Shown here piece by piece: positions 16,465-24,518 of a DNA stretch of 24,950 nucleotides. This DNA comes from JAKORR01 sp964608495. GTDB lineage: Bacteria > Armatimonadota > Zipacnadia > Zipacnadales > FEN-943. A program made the position numbers and the translations under genes. Each line of letters starts with the position of its first letter. The stretch's first letter is position 1. The notes beneath the pieces were generated by a model. That model saw only the letters and a program-made list of their open reading frames with translations, searched no databases and had not been told where the DNA came from. Location of the stretch: contig CAZSOQ010000057.1 in the NCBI GenBank assembly GCA_964608495.1, positions 1 through 24,950 on the forward strand, in the 5' to 3' direction.

Positions 16465-17382
16465 TCAAGACGTCAGGCGCTTGACGAGCAGGTCCTCGAA
16501 GGCCCCCAGGTTGCGCCAGGCGGTCGCGCAGCGCATGTGCTTGGCTGAGTCGTCTACCACCGTGTACCCGCCGTCGGTCACGCGCACGCCCAGCTCCTCG
16601 ATCACCACCAGGCCGTCGGCGAAGGCCAGGTAGATGGCAACGGTGTCGAAGAGCACGGAGCTGGCGTTCTCGACGTCGTGCTTGCCGCCGCCGCTGGCGT
16701 CCCAGATGCGGTAGTTCTCAATCACCGCCTGGGTGACCGGGTCCCGGCAGTCGCGCACCGCGTGGTACTTGGCGCCGCTCAGGCTCACCAGCCCGCAGGT
16801 GTCCAGAGGCGTGATGGTCATGTCCCAGGGCGCGGTGAAGACGTCCTGGCAGGCGTCGGTGTGGTTCACGACGTTGCACTCGGCGCACGGCGTGGGGCTG
16901 CCGCCGTAGCCGACGCGCAGGCTGCCGTGCATGCCGACGAAGCTCGCGCGCGTGGCGATGTAGGGCTGGCGCGAGAGGGCCGCGTGGATGTTCGGCACCG
17001 GACCGATGCAGATGAGCGTGATCGGCTCGGGCGAGCCCATGATCGTGTCCACGATGGCGCGCACGCCGTCGGCATGGACCCTGCCGGGGTAGGACGCCAG
17101 GTCATATTCCCGCACCCACGGGCCCTGGGGGTAGCTGCGGCGCGCGTCGAAGGGGATGCCGACGCCAACGTGGATGTCGGTGCGGCCCGCGATCTCGAGC
17201 AGGCGGGCGATGATCTTGGCGCGATAGACGGTGTCGCCCGTGTCGCTGACGACGAGCTTGACGTCCAGCTCCGGGCACTTGAGCATCATGGCCAGGGCCC
17301 AGGTGTCGTCAATGTCGCCCCCGATGTCCGTGTCCAGAATCACCGGGACGGGCTTGCGGGGTCGCGAGGCGGCCTCGGGCAT
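16465..17382 (-). CDS. Inosine/uridine-preferring nucleoside hydrolase family protein
   Basis: This 305-aa protein hydrolyses the N-glycosidic bond of ribonucleosides in known family members. The calcium-binding signature VILDTDIGGDIDDTWAL is at 14-30 (Asp17, Asp19, Asp25, Asp26). AECNVVNHTDACQDVF near 170 corresponds to the substrate- and metal-binding Asn/Asp region, and ENASSVLFDTVAIYLA near 240 supplies the last metal Asp. There is no signal peptide. GAGAGGTGA lies about 9 nt before ATG 17382. A sigma70-like promoter precedes it, and it heads the operon with two secreted glycosidases. That is an unusual place for purine salvage, so a related furanoside could be the real substrate; this is inference. 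Confidence 0.92.
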   Translation of the reverse strand: MPEAASRPRKPVPVILDTDIGGDIDDTWALAMMLKCPELDVKLVVSDTGDTVYRAKIIARLLEIAGRTDIHVGVGIPFDARRSYPQGPWVREYDLASYPGRVHADGVRAIVDTIMGSPEPITLICIGPVPNIHAALSRQPYIATRASFVGMHGSLRVGYGGSPTPCAECNVVNHTDACQDVFTAPWDMTITPLDTCGLVSLSGAKYHAVRDCRDPVTQAVIENYRIWDASGGGKHDVENASSVLFDTVAIYLAFADGLVVIEELGVRVTDGGYTVVDDSAKHMRCATAWRNLGAFEDLLVKRLTS

Positions 17383-17462
17383 GGTCAGTCGTCACCTCTC
17401 GCCGGCCGGGCGTCGCGACGGTACGCCCCGACGGCACGGATTGCGGACCTGCGCGCGAGGGG

Positions 17463-17491
17463 ATTGTCGCAAGCAGCCCGGAGAAGGTCAA
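17463..17491 (-). promoter_or_regulatory. Sigma70-like promoter of the nucleoside hydrolase-glycosidase operon
   Basis: On the minus strand TTGACC (17491-17486) is followed by a 17-nt spacer and GACAAT (17468-17463). That is five of six bases for the -35 and four of six for the -10, at optimal spacing. It predicts a transcript start near 17456 and a leader of about 75 nt before the nucleoside hydrolase ATG. Confidence 0.6.
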
Positions 17492-17619
17492 GGGTAGAGG
17501 GCGCCGGGGTAGCCCGAGGGGAATCAGAGGACGGGCGGTCCAGGGCGGGAACCGATGCGGGCGCCGTGCCGACGGGCGGCCTGGGCCGCGACACAGGCGC
17601 ACGCATGGGAGGCGGGAAC

Positions 17620-19032
17620 ATGAACGACCAGATCCGGCGGGCGTGGGAAGCGGGGCTGGGGATCCTGCAGCCGAGCCGGCGGGACCTGGAGCATGGCCTG
17701 GAGCTGCATCGGGCGTCGCTGGTGTGCGACGCCTACGGCTTCGCGCCTCGGGCGGCGCTGGACGGGGGCGCCCTGCGGGCCGCCCCCGTCCCCGGCCGCG
17801 GATTCCTACGAGGACTGCTCCTCTTCTTCCGGCGTGTTCTCGCCCTCGGCGGCCGTCGCGTCCGCTTCCTTCTTCGCCATGCGTGGTATCCTAACAATCC
17901 CCGNNNNNNNNNNGCGCTGGACGGGGGCGCCCTGCGGGCCGCGATCGAGGCCGGGGCGTCCGACGGCGAGGTGGAGGACCTGACCGAGGAGATGGGGATG
18001 ACCCGGTGCGTGAGCGATGCGCGGGAGCGGGAGGAATTCGTCGCGGCGTGGGAGGCGGCGGGGGTGGACTGCATACTGCAGAACGCGGGCCAGGAAGGGC
18101 AGTCGCCCCTGCGGCTTATGAAGCGGCTCGCGCGATTCACCTACGTGACCGACCTGATGCCCGAGTTCCTGCGGCGGGCGGCCAGGCCGGAGGACATCAC
18201 GGCGGCACGGAAGGAAGGCAAGCGCTGCCTATACCTCGTGGGCAACGGCGTCCCGCTGACTCAAGACTGGGTGTCGGTGGAGGACGAGCTGCGGTACGTG
18301 CGCGTGTTCTTCCAGCTCGGGGTGCGGATGATGCACCTGACCTACAACCGGCGGAACATGATCGGGGACGGCTGCGCAGAGCCGGCGAACGCCGGGCTGA
18401 GCGACTTCGGGCGCGCGGTGGTGGCGGAGATGAACCGCGTGGGCGTGCTGGTGGACGTGGCCCACTCCGGCTGGCAGACGAGCCTGGACGCGGCGCAGTG
18501 CTCGCAGCGCCCGATGGTGGCGAGCCACTCGGCGTGCGCGGCCGTGAACGAGCACCATCGCTGCAAGCCCGATGCGGTGGTACGGGCGATAGCGGACACG
18601 GGCGGGTATGTGGGCATCTGCTGCGTCCCGGCCTTCCTGGGCGGCACCGGTGACCTCAGGGCGCTGCTGGACCACATCGGTTACCTAGTACGCCACTTCG
18701 GGGCGGATCACGTGGCGATCGGCACGGATACGGCCTACGTGTCATCGGCGGCCGAGGCCGAGCAGAGAAAGGTGCCCTCGCGCGGGCCGAGCCGGAAGAG
18801 GTGGGCGAACTTCTGGCAGCCCGACGACGCGCTCTTCGACCCGCGGTGGCACCAGCCGGAACAGACTCTCAGCCTGGCGTGGACCAACTGGCCGCTCTTC
18901 ACGGTGGGAATGGTGCAGCGGGGCCACAGCGACGAGGAAATCCAGAAGGTCCTGGGCGGGAACGTGCTGCGGGTGGCGAGGGCCGTGTTCCCGCGGGCGT
19001 TGCAGGACCGCGCGCGCGACGGGAACTCTTGA
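17620..19032 (+). CDS. Membrane dipeptidase (peptidase M19) family protein, interrupted by assembly gap
   Basis: The M19 (renal dipeptidase) fold is recognisable from VDVAHSG, MVASHSACAAVNEHHR, GGYVGICCVPAFL and HVAIGTDTAY, which carry the usual third and fourth histidines and the C-terminal Asp. ATG 17620 follows GGGAGGCGGG. Residues normally binding the first zinc are not seen: the N-terminal HxD is CDAYGF and the bridging Glu region reads LVGNGVP. The enzyme may therefore be non-canonical or not a dipeptidase. As deposited the gene contains a 159-nt artefact (17784-17942). Removing it leaves an intact frame of 417 codons that reads ALDGGALRAA then IEAGASDG, close to normal family length. 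It is divergent from the nucleoside hydrolase gene and 115 nt upstream of metK. Confidence 0.85.
   Translation: MNDQIRRAWEAGLGILQPSRRDLEHGLELHRASLVCDAYGFAPRAALDGGALRAAPVPGRGFLRGLLLFFRRVLALGGRRVRFLLRHAWYPNNPXXXXALDGGALRAAIEAGASDGEVEDLTEEMGMTRCVSDAREREEFVAAWEAAGVDCILQNAGQEGQSPLRLMKRLARFTYVTDLMPEFLRRAARPEDITAARKEGKRCLYLVGNGVPLTQDWVSVEDELRYVRVFFQLGVRMMHLTYNRRNMIGDGCAEPANAGLSDFGRAVVAEMNRVGVLVDVAHSGWQTSLDAAQCSQRPMVASHSACAAVNEHHRCKPDAVVRAIADTGGYVGICCVPAFLGGTGDLRALLDHIGYLVRHFGADHVAIGTDTAYVSSAAEAEQRKVPSRGPSRKRWANFWQPDDALFDPRWHQPEQTLSLAWTNWPLFTVGMVQRGHSDEEIQKVLGGNVLRVARAVFPRALQDRARDGNS
17784..17913. other. Misassembled insert and N gap inside the M19 gene
   Basis: A 29-bp sequence starting GCGCTGGACGGGGG occurs at 17755-17783 and again at 17914-17942. 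Between the copies are 120 bp of unrelated sequence and 10 Ns (17904-17913). Joining the copies restores a continuous M19 protein, so the insert is most likely a mis-extended contig end plus a scaffolding gap. On the minus strand the insert contains a 24-codon frame starting MAKKEADATAAEG from 17880, ending in TAG. It may belong to an unrelated locus and should not be annotated as part of this gene. Confidence 0.85.
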
Positions 19033-19090
19033 CCGGGGCCACAGTGTTGGGTAGCCTTGGCACGTCCCGGCGCGCGCAGAGGGCGGGGCG

Positions 19091-19099
19091 TGCTATCAT
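19091..19099 (+). promoter_or_regulatory. Possible extended -10 promoter element for metK
   Basis: TGCTATCAT matches an extended -10 (TGn plus TATCAT) 49 nt upstream of the TTG start. No good -35 lies at 17 nt, which extended -10 promoters can tolerate. A TTGGCA further upstream is at the wrong distance. I see no SAM riboswitch in the 115-nt leader. Confidence 0.35.
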
Positions 19100-19147
19100 C
19101 TCGGTCGCGATGAGCGCGGAAGCAAGTCTGCCAGGGGCGTGATCACC

Positions 19148-20287
19148 TTGCCAAACCATTTCGTCTTCACCTCGGAATCCGTGACGGAGGGCCATCCGGA
19201 CAAGGTCGCCGACCAGATCTCGGATGCGATCCTGGATGCCGTGATGCAGGAGGACCCGCAGGGCCGGGTAGCCTGCGAGACCCTGGTGACCACCGGCATG
19301 GCCCTCGTCGCCGGCGAGATGGCCACGACGTGCTACGTGGAGATACCGGACATCGTGCGGTCCACGATCTGCAGCATCGGCTACGACAAGCCGGAGTACG
19401 GGTTCGACGGCAACTCCTGCGCGGTGCTGGTGAGCATAGACGACCAGTCGCCTGACATCGCGCTGGGAGTGGACCGCGAAGGCGCCGGCGACCAGGGCCT
19501 CATGATCGGCTACGCGTGCCAGGAGACGCCGGAGCTTATGCCCTTCCCCATCCTCATGGCTCACCGGCTGGCCCGGCGGCTGGCCGAGGTGCGCAAGACG
19601 GGGGTCCTGCCCTACCTCGGCCCGGACGGCAAGTCCCAGGTCACGGTGGAGTATGAGAACGGCACGCCCACGCGCGTGCACACCGTGGTCGTGTCGGCGC
19701 AGCACAGCGCGGCGGTGGAGCGCGAGGAGCTGCACGCCGGCATCATGGAGCACGTCGTCCGCGCCGTGATCGCCGGGGACATGCTGGACGAGGACACGAC
19801 CTACCACATCAACCCGACGGGCAGGTTCGTCAAGGGCGGGCCGGCGGCGGACGCGGGCCTCACCGGGCGGAAGATCATTGTGGATACCTACGGCGGCGTG
19901 GGTGGCCACGGCGGCGGGTGCTTCTCGGGCAAGGACCCGACGAAGGTGGACCGCAGCGCGTCCTACGCGGCGCGGTGGGTGGCGAAGAACATCGTGGCGG
20001 CCGGCCTGGCGCAGAAGTGCGAGGTGCAGTTCGCCTATGCGATCGGGGTCGCCGAGCCCCTGGGCATCAAGGTGGACACGATGGGGACCAGCGAGGTGGC
20101 CCCGGAGAGGCTGGCGGCGGCCGTGCGAGAGGTCTTCGACCTGACGCCGCGGGGCATCATCGAGCGGCTGGACCTGCGCCGCCCCATCTACCGGAAGACC
20201 GCAGCCTACGGGCACTTCGGGCGCGAGGACCCCGACTTCACCTGGGAGAAGACGGATCGCATCGAGGACCTGCTGGCCGCGCTCTGA
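19148..20287 (+). CDS. metK: S-adenosylmethionine synthetase
   Basis: MetK makes S-adenosylmethionine from methionine and ATP in the cytoplasm. The protein is about 379 aa, normal for the family. Visible signatures are FTSESVTEGHPDKVADQISD at the N-terminus, GAGDQGLMIGYA (ATP/Met loop), INPTGRFVKGGPAADAGLTG and GGHGGGCFSGKDPTKVDRSA, where the usual GGGAFSGKD has Cys in place of Ala. I chose TTG 19148 because the product then begins MPNHFVFTSES as in typical MetK, and AGGGG lies about 10 nt upstream. GTG 19139 in the same frame is the alternative, adding three residues. A strong terminator follows, so the gene is probably a single transcription unit. It is the one clear housekeeping gene in the window. 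Confidence 0.97.
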   Translation: MPNHFVFTSESVTEGHPDKVADQISDAILDAVMQEDPQGRVACETLVTTGMALVAGEMATTCYVEIPDIVRSTICSIGYDKPEYGFDGNSCAVLVSIDDQSPDIALGVDREGAGDQGLMIGYACQETPELMPFPILMAHRLARRLAEVRKTGVLPYLGPDGKSQVTVEYENGTPTRVHTVVVSAQHSAAVEREELHAGIMEHVVRAVIAGDMLDEDTTYHINPTGRFVKGGPAADAGLTGRKIIVDTYGGVGGHGGGCFSGKDPTKVDRSASYAARWVAKNIVAAGLAQKCEVQFAYAIGVAEPLGIKVDTMGTSEVAPERLAAAVREVFDLTPRGIIERLDLRRPIYRKTAAYGHFGREDPDFTWEKTDRIEDLLAAL

Positions 20288-20323
20288 ACGCGCGCCGGCG
20301 GACCGGTGCCAGCACAACGACAC

Positions 20324-20356
20324 GAGGGCCACGCGAGAGCGTGGCCCTCTTCCTTT
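20324..20356 (+). terminator. Intrinsic terminator of metK, possibly bidirectional
   Basis: A perfect 11-bp stem, GAGGGCCACGC/GCGTGGCCCTC with a GAGA tetraloop, is followed by TTCCTTT. It starts 37 nt after the metK stop. The convergent DUF3604 gene ends at 20407, and read from the minus strand the hairpin is followed by GTGTCGTTGT, so it may stop transcripts from both sides. Confidence 0.9.
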
Positions 20357-20406
20357 GCCGGGCTGAGGCGCACCGCGGGCCGCGGCCCGGGCACTCCCGC
20401 CGCCCG

Positions 20407-21579
20407 TCACTCGTCGTAGCAGAAGTCCAGCCAGATGGGGCTCGACCAGGCGAGATGGCCGTCGGTCTGGGTGACGCGGACGTAGACGAAGCGCGAGACG
20501 TTGGCGATCGAGCCGATGGGATGCACGCCGTCGGTGGGACGGGCCGCGCGGAACCAGCGATAGGAGAACAGCTCGGCGGCGGCGCGGGGCTTGGTCTTGG
20601 TGTGGATGACCTGGCCGTTCTCGATGATGTCCACGCGCTCGATGGGCGCGGTGCCCTGGACCGCGACGCCGATCTCCAGCGGGAAGAGGTCGTCTATCTC
20701 ATGCTGGTTGAAGGCGACCGCGGAGCCCATCGGCAGCCCGTTGATGTGGAAGTCGAGCTTGATCCTCGCGCCGGTGGTGGCGAAGGTGCGCCGCCGGCGC
20801 AGGGCGTCGAAGAGGCCCTCCAGGGTGAGCTCGCGGGCGTAGATGCCGGTGAGGGCGCAGGTGGCGGGCTTGGCCGGATGACCGTCGCCGCCGCCGACCA
20901 CGCCCATCTTGAAGCCTCGCAGCAGCACGTCCACGTAGAAGTTGCGCGTGAAGGAGCGGTCCGTGTCCTGCTTGGGCGCGCCGTAGTACTCCTCGTTGCC
21001 CCAGCCGGAGTAGATCTCGAAGGCGGGCTCCAGGTCGGGGTCGGTGCGCGTGAGGTCACAGCCCAGCTCCCGCGCCGTGTGGTGCGGGATGGTGAGAGCG
21101 CCCACGCTCAGCTCGCGCAGCCGTGCCCACAGGCGCGGCGGCGTGGGGTCCGTCTTGCCGCTGATGAGAGGCACTGCGTAGTCGGCGTAGTAGATGTTGC
21201 GGTGGCCGTAGAGGCCCGTGGCCCACTCGACGGCGGGCCAGGCCACGAACTCCCCCGGAACGGTGTGGGTGCGGGCCGCGCCCATGGACTCGCGCCACTG
21301 CCCCTCGCTGAGATGCTCCGCGTGGTCGCAGATAGCGAGGAAGTCCGTGCCCTCGACCTCGCGCGCGTAACGGTAGCACTCGGCCAGGGAGCCGTTGTAC
21401 GGGTTCACGTGGGCGCAGGGGCTCAGCTCGCTGTGCTTGTGCAGGTCCCCGAAGTACAGATTCACCGACTCGCTGTAATCTTCGTCCTGCATGAAGGCCT
21501 TGGTATACTTGCGGTGCTCGATCTCGGGGTCGAACCAATCGACCCGCCAGGGCTTGCGGTGGAACCTGTCCTCGGGCAT
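20407..21579 (-). CDS. DUF3604/PHP-like metal-dependent hydrolase
   Basis: This 390-aa protein has motifs of the PHP-like DUF3604 family: YFGDLHKHSELSPC (His47, His49), DFLAICDHAEH, TIPHHTA and GGGDGHP, which would bind a two- or three-metal centre. The later part (LDFHINGLPMGSAV, PIERVDIIENGQVI, FVYVRVTQTDGHLAWSSPIW) is a typical DUF3604 C-terminal beta region. The family's biochemical role is not established; phosphoesterase or other hydrolase activity is usually assumed. There is no signal peptide. ATG 21579 is 11 nt after GGAGG; GTG 21588 in frame would be only 2 nt away and is unlikely. The SD overlaps the stop codon of the upstream glycosidase gene, indicating tight co-expression. Confidence 0.85.
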   Translation of the reverse strand: MPEDRFHRKPWRVDWFDPEIEHRKYTKAFMQDEDYSESVNLYFGDLHKHSELSPCAHVNPYNGSLAECYRYAREVEGTDFLAICDHAEHLSEGQWRESMGAARTHTVPGEFVAWPAVEWATGLYGHRNIYYADYAVPLISGKTDPTPPRLWARLRELSVGALTIPHHTARELGCDLTRTDPDLEPAFEIYSGWGNEEYYGAPKQDTDRSFTRNFYVDVLLRGFKMGVVGGGDGHPAKPATCALTGIYARELTLEGLFDALRRRRTFATTGARIKLDFHINGLPMGSAVAFNQHEIDDLFPLEIGVAVQGTAPIERVDIIENGQVIHTKTKPRAAAELFSYRWFRAARPTDGVHPIGSIANVSRFVYVRVTQTDGHLAWSSPIWLDFCYDE

Positions 21580-21594
21580 TGCGGTCACGGCCTC

Positions 21595-24183
21595 CTAACG
21601 CTCGATCAGGTACCATAGCGTCTCGAACTCGCCGCCGGTGGCGAGGGTCGAGCCCTCCATCGGCACAGCGCCGCGGAGCCGGCCCTTGCCGTCAAGCGCG
21701 CCGGCGCGCCAGCCCGTTCCCGGCAACGTGAGCGTGAGGGCGACGGGCTCGGCCAGGGTCGGCCCCTCGCCCCAGTCGTGGCCCACCGACGTGCGGTCCT
21801 CGTTCCACACCTGGCCGGCGTTCTCGACGCGGGCGACTGTCGTGAGGAGCAGCCGCGAAGATTCGGCGATGGGCCGCCCGTCGAGGGCGACCAGCGCGAT
21901 GTTGGCGTAGTCGCGGAAGGTCCCCGTGCCGACGGCGAAAGTGGTGTCGCCCAGGTCGAAGGTCCGGCCGGCGACACGGCCGATCAGCAGGCGCACGGCC
22001 GGCGCGTTGACCGCCAGGTACTCCCGGCCCTGCTCGGTGCGATCGAAGGTGATCTCGCCGGAGTCGCTGACCATCGGACCGTCGAGGGGCGCCGGCGCGT
22101 TCTCGACGGAGGGCGCTCCAGCGCCCTGCACGAGCCGGTTCGCCAGGCCGGTGCGCCAGGCGGCCGAGGCAGGCACCCCGGCATCGTCCCACGCCGCGCT
22201 CGCGCCATACCACACGTTGTTGATGAGGCCGGCGAAGATACCGTCCTCGGGCACGCTCAGAGCCGCCCGGCCGCGCGCCGACGACACCAGGCCCTGCCGG
22301 AAGAGCAGCGCCGCGGCGGGAACGAAGGCCATCTGGCCGGCGTGGCCCGTGGTCGCGAAGTGGCTGCTGATGCGCGAGTGGCCGTAGGTGCGCTGGAAGT
22401 TGTACCAGGCGTAGTCGGCCACGCCCGCCCAGCCCTGGTAGGCCGCCAGGAGCGCGAGCATCGCGAAGGTCTCGGAGGCGTGGTCGTTGGGCGGGTTGAG
22501 GTCGAATTCGGTGACGAAGAAGGGCATCCCGGCCACGCGCTGGCGGGCCAGGCCCTCCAGGCCACCGAAGGCGCCGTCGAGCATGGACACGTTGCGGATG
22601 GACCAGTAGCCGCCCTTCTCGTCCTGCTCGCGGCGGGGATGGGAGGGATAGGCGTGGCAGTCTATCGCGTCCGAGACGCCGGCCTCGCGGACCAGGCCGG
22701 CGAGGCCGCCGTAGCTCACCTGCGTGTCCCAGAGCATCGAGCGGGCCCCGAGCTCGTCCTGGATGAAGCGCTTCATCTCGCGGGCGTACTCACGGTCGAG
22801 ATGCGCGACGAAGGCGACGAAGTCGGCTGCCCGCGGCGCCGAGGCCGTGTCCGAGACCACAGGCACGTTGCCTGCCTCGGGCGTCTCGCCCACACGCAGG
22901 CCGGCCAGGGCACCCTCCCGCAGGGACAGGTCGGTCAGCTCGAAGACGCCGGGCTGGTTGCGGCAGTCCACGTTGAGGCGCACGGGAGCGCCCGTCTCGT
23001 TGCGGGCCACCCAGGACGCGCCGTGCTCGCGCCACTGGTCGGTGAGCTTGATGACCACAGCGGGGCCGACGGTGCTCCACGGCTCCTGCTGCTGCATGAG
23101 CGAGACCTGCAGGGCGCCGCCGGTGCGCGAGCGGCCCCGGAAGGTGAAGACATACTCCCTGCCGTGCTCGACGGGCACGCTGGGCTGGAAGAACTGGAGG
23201 TGCCAGGTCTGAGTGCCGGGCGCCGTGGCCTCCCAGCAGAGGATGGGCTTGCCCTCGTCGCCCGCCACGACCGAGAGAGTGGACTGGGCGCCGCCGGAGT
23301 TCTGCAGACTCCACTCGGCCGTCCCGCCCGACAGATCGGCGTTCCGCAGCAGCTCGGGACCGTGAGGCGGCGCAGGATTCCACGCCGCGCGCAGCGCCTC
23401 GGTGGTGCCGTACTTCCCGCGGAGCCACTGGTTCCAGCGCTCGCGCAGAGGGCCGGAGAAGGGCTCCGCCAGGTCGGCGTACTCCTGCCACGCCCCCAGC
23501 GCCGTGTTCTCGTTGTTCAGCTCGATCACCGCGATCGCCGGCTCGTTCACGTAGGCGTTGCCCGTGTGGGGGTTGACGTGGGTGAGCAGATCGCGGGCGT
23601 ACTGCTTCTGGGACTCGATGTAGGGGCGGTGAACGATGTCGAGGGACTTGCCCATTCGCGACCAACCCTCGGGCATGTCCTGGTAGCCCCGGGCCACGTG
23701 GAGGTTGATGTCCACGTACACGCCGCACCGCTTGAGCTGGGCTATCAGGAAGTCCAGCTCGTCCAGCTTCTCGGGGTTGAGGGTCTGTCGGTCGTCGCTC
23801 AGGATGCCGCGCGGGGCCACGTCCCAGTCGAAGTAGTGCAGCCGGATGAAGTTGATCCCGAGCTGGCGCAGCCGCTCGGCGATGCGGGGCGCGACCTCCT
23901 TCGGAGGCATGGCGTGGTAGTCGGTCATGTTGCTGCCGAAGAGCCGCACGGCCACACCGCGGTCGTCCACGACCTGCTCGCCGTCCGGGCGCAGGAAGCC
24001 GTGGGCGCCGGCCGGCTCGGGGCTGAGGAAAGACAGGTCAAGGGGCGATCCGGCGGTCTCCTCGTCGGCCAGGTCCGCGATGACGAAGGGGAACCAGCCC
24101 GCGCGGCTCTCCTGGGCCAGGCATGTCGCCGCGGCCAGAAGACCCGCGACGGCGAAGATCGGCACGACATCGCAGGGGCGCAC
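21595..24183 (-). CDS. Secreted clan GH-A (GH5-like) glycosidase with inserted carbohydrate-binding domain
   Basis: This 862-aa retaining glycosidase has a signal peptide (VVPIFAVAGLLAAATCLAQ). The barrel begins VRLFGSNMTDYH and LGINFIRLHYFDWD. IELNNENTALG places the acid/base at Glu225, and MPFFVTEFDLNPPN the nucleophile at Glu559. Between them, about residues 305-440, sits a CBM4/9-like domain (LLRNADLSGGTAEW to FELTDLSLREG). The C-terminus (about 700-862) is beta-rich. GH5-like is the best fit and the substrate is unknown. The start is GTG 24183: AAGGAGG lies directly against ATG 24189 with no spacer, but 6 nt before this GTG. Its TAG stop forms part of the SD of the DUF3604 gene. A long open frame on the opposite strand is an antisense shadow. 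Confidence 0.85.
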   Translation of the reverse strand: MRPCDVVPIFAVAGLLAAATCLAQESRAGWFPFVIADLADEETAGSPLDLSFLSPEPAGAHGFLRPDGEQVVDDRGVAVRLFGSNMTDYHAMPPKEVAPRIAERLRQLGINFIRLHYFDWDVAPRGILSDDRQTLNPEKLDELDFLIAQLKRCGVYVDINLHVARGYQDMPEGWSRMGKSLDIVHRPYIESQKQYARDLLTHVNPHTGNAYVNEPAIAVIELNNENTALGAWQEYADLAEPFSGPLRERWNQWLRGKYGTTEALRAAWNPAPPHGPELLRNADLSGGTAEWSLQNSGGAQSTLSVVAGDEGKPILCWEATAPGTQTWHLQFFQPSVPVEHGREYVFTFRGRSRTGGALQVSLMQQQEPWSTVGPAVVIKLTDQWREHGASWVARNETGAPVRLNVDCRNQPGVFELTDLSLREGALAGLRVGETPEAGNVPVVSDTASAPRAADFVAFVAHLDREYAREMKRFIQDELGARSMLWDTQVSYGGLAGLVREAGVSDAIDCHAYPSHPRREQDEKGGYWSIRNVSMLDGAFGGLEGLARQRVAGMPFFVTEFDLNPPNDHASETFAMLALLAAYQGWAGVADYAWYNFQRTYGHSRISSHFATTGHAGQMAFVPAAALLFRQGLVSSARGRAALSVPEDGIFAGLINNVWYGASAAWDDAGVPASAAWRTGLANRLVQGAGAPSVENAPAPLDGPMVSDSGEITFDRTEQGREYLAVNAPAVRLLIGRVAGRTFDLGDTTFAVGTGTFRDYANIALVALDGRPIAESSRLLLTTVARVENAGQVWNEDRTSVGHDWGEGPTLAEPVALTLTLPGTGWRAGALDGKGRLRGAVPMEGSTLATGGEFETLWYLIER

Positions 24184-24518
24184 AGGCATCCTCCTTGGGC
24201 CCCTCGCGGACCCCAGAGGGCTCGCAGGCCCACGAGAGCGATCCGGGGGCAGCCTTCCGCTTCTCCCCCGCCGCGTCCTTCCTCTCGGCACCGAGGCGGG
24301 CCTCCGCCCGGCCGGCGGCCGCTCGCGCCGAAGGCCCCGGCGCACCGGGAGGCACCAGGCCCTGGAAAGCGAATCAGTCCCCGTGAGGCGCGCGAGGGAA
24401 GGGCTGGGTCCGGCGGCCACGTCGGCAGGCGTTGCGCGCCTGGGGCGTGAGGTGAGTGACCGAAGAAGCACCGTCGCGCGACCCTGGCGATCGGGAGAAG
24501 ATGCTCGGGAGGTGAGCC
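24184..24518. other. Divergent intergenic region without a gene
   Basis: This stretch of about 335 bp lies between the GH5-like gene (-) and the GATase-like gene (+), so it must hold both promoters. I see no convincing -35/-10 pair, no operator palindrome and no coding frame with an SD that continues beyond a few codons. The SD sequences at its two ends are the only clear signals. Confidence 0.5.

Noticed and set aside
17784..17903. Small minus-strand gene starting MAKKEADATAAEG
   Set aside because: It lies wholly inside the artefactual insert next to the N gap, so its true location and neighbours are unknown.
19110..19142. Ten-codon mini-frame (MSAEASLPGA) just before metK
   Set aside because: There is no SD before it and no run of regulatory codons such as Met or Ser to suggest a leader peptide. 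It is most likely chance.
19033..19147. Possible SAM riboswitch upstream of metK
   Set aside because: The gap is only 115 nt and I found no SAM-type stem arrangement or terminator/antiterminator pair.
21778..24450. Plus-strand open frame of 890 codons
   Set aside because: It lies entirely antisense to the GH5-like gene, whose catalytic motifs and CBM are clear. Its composition is that of a GC-driven shadow frame.
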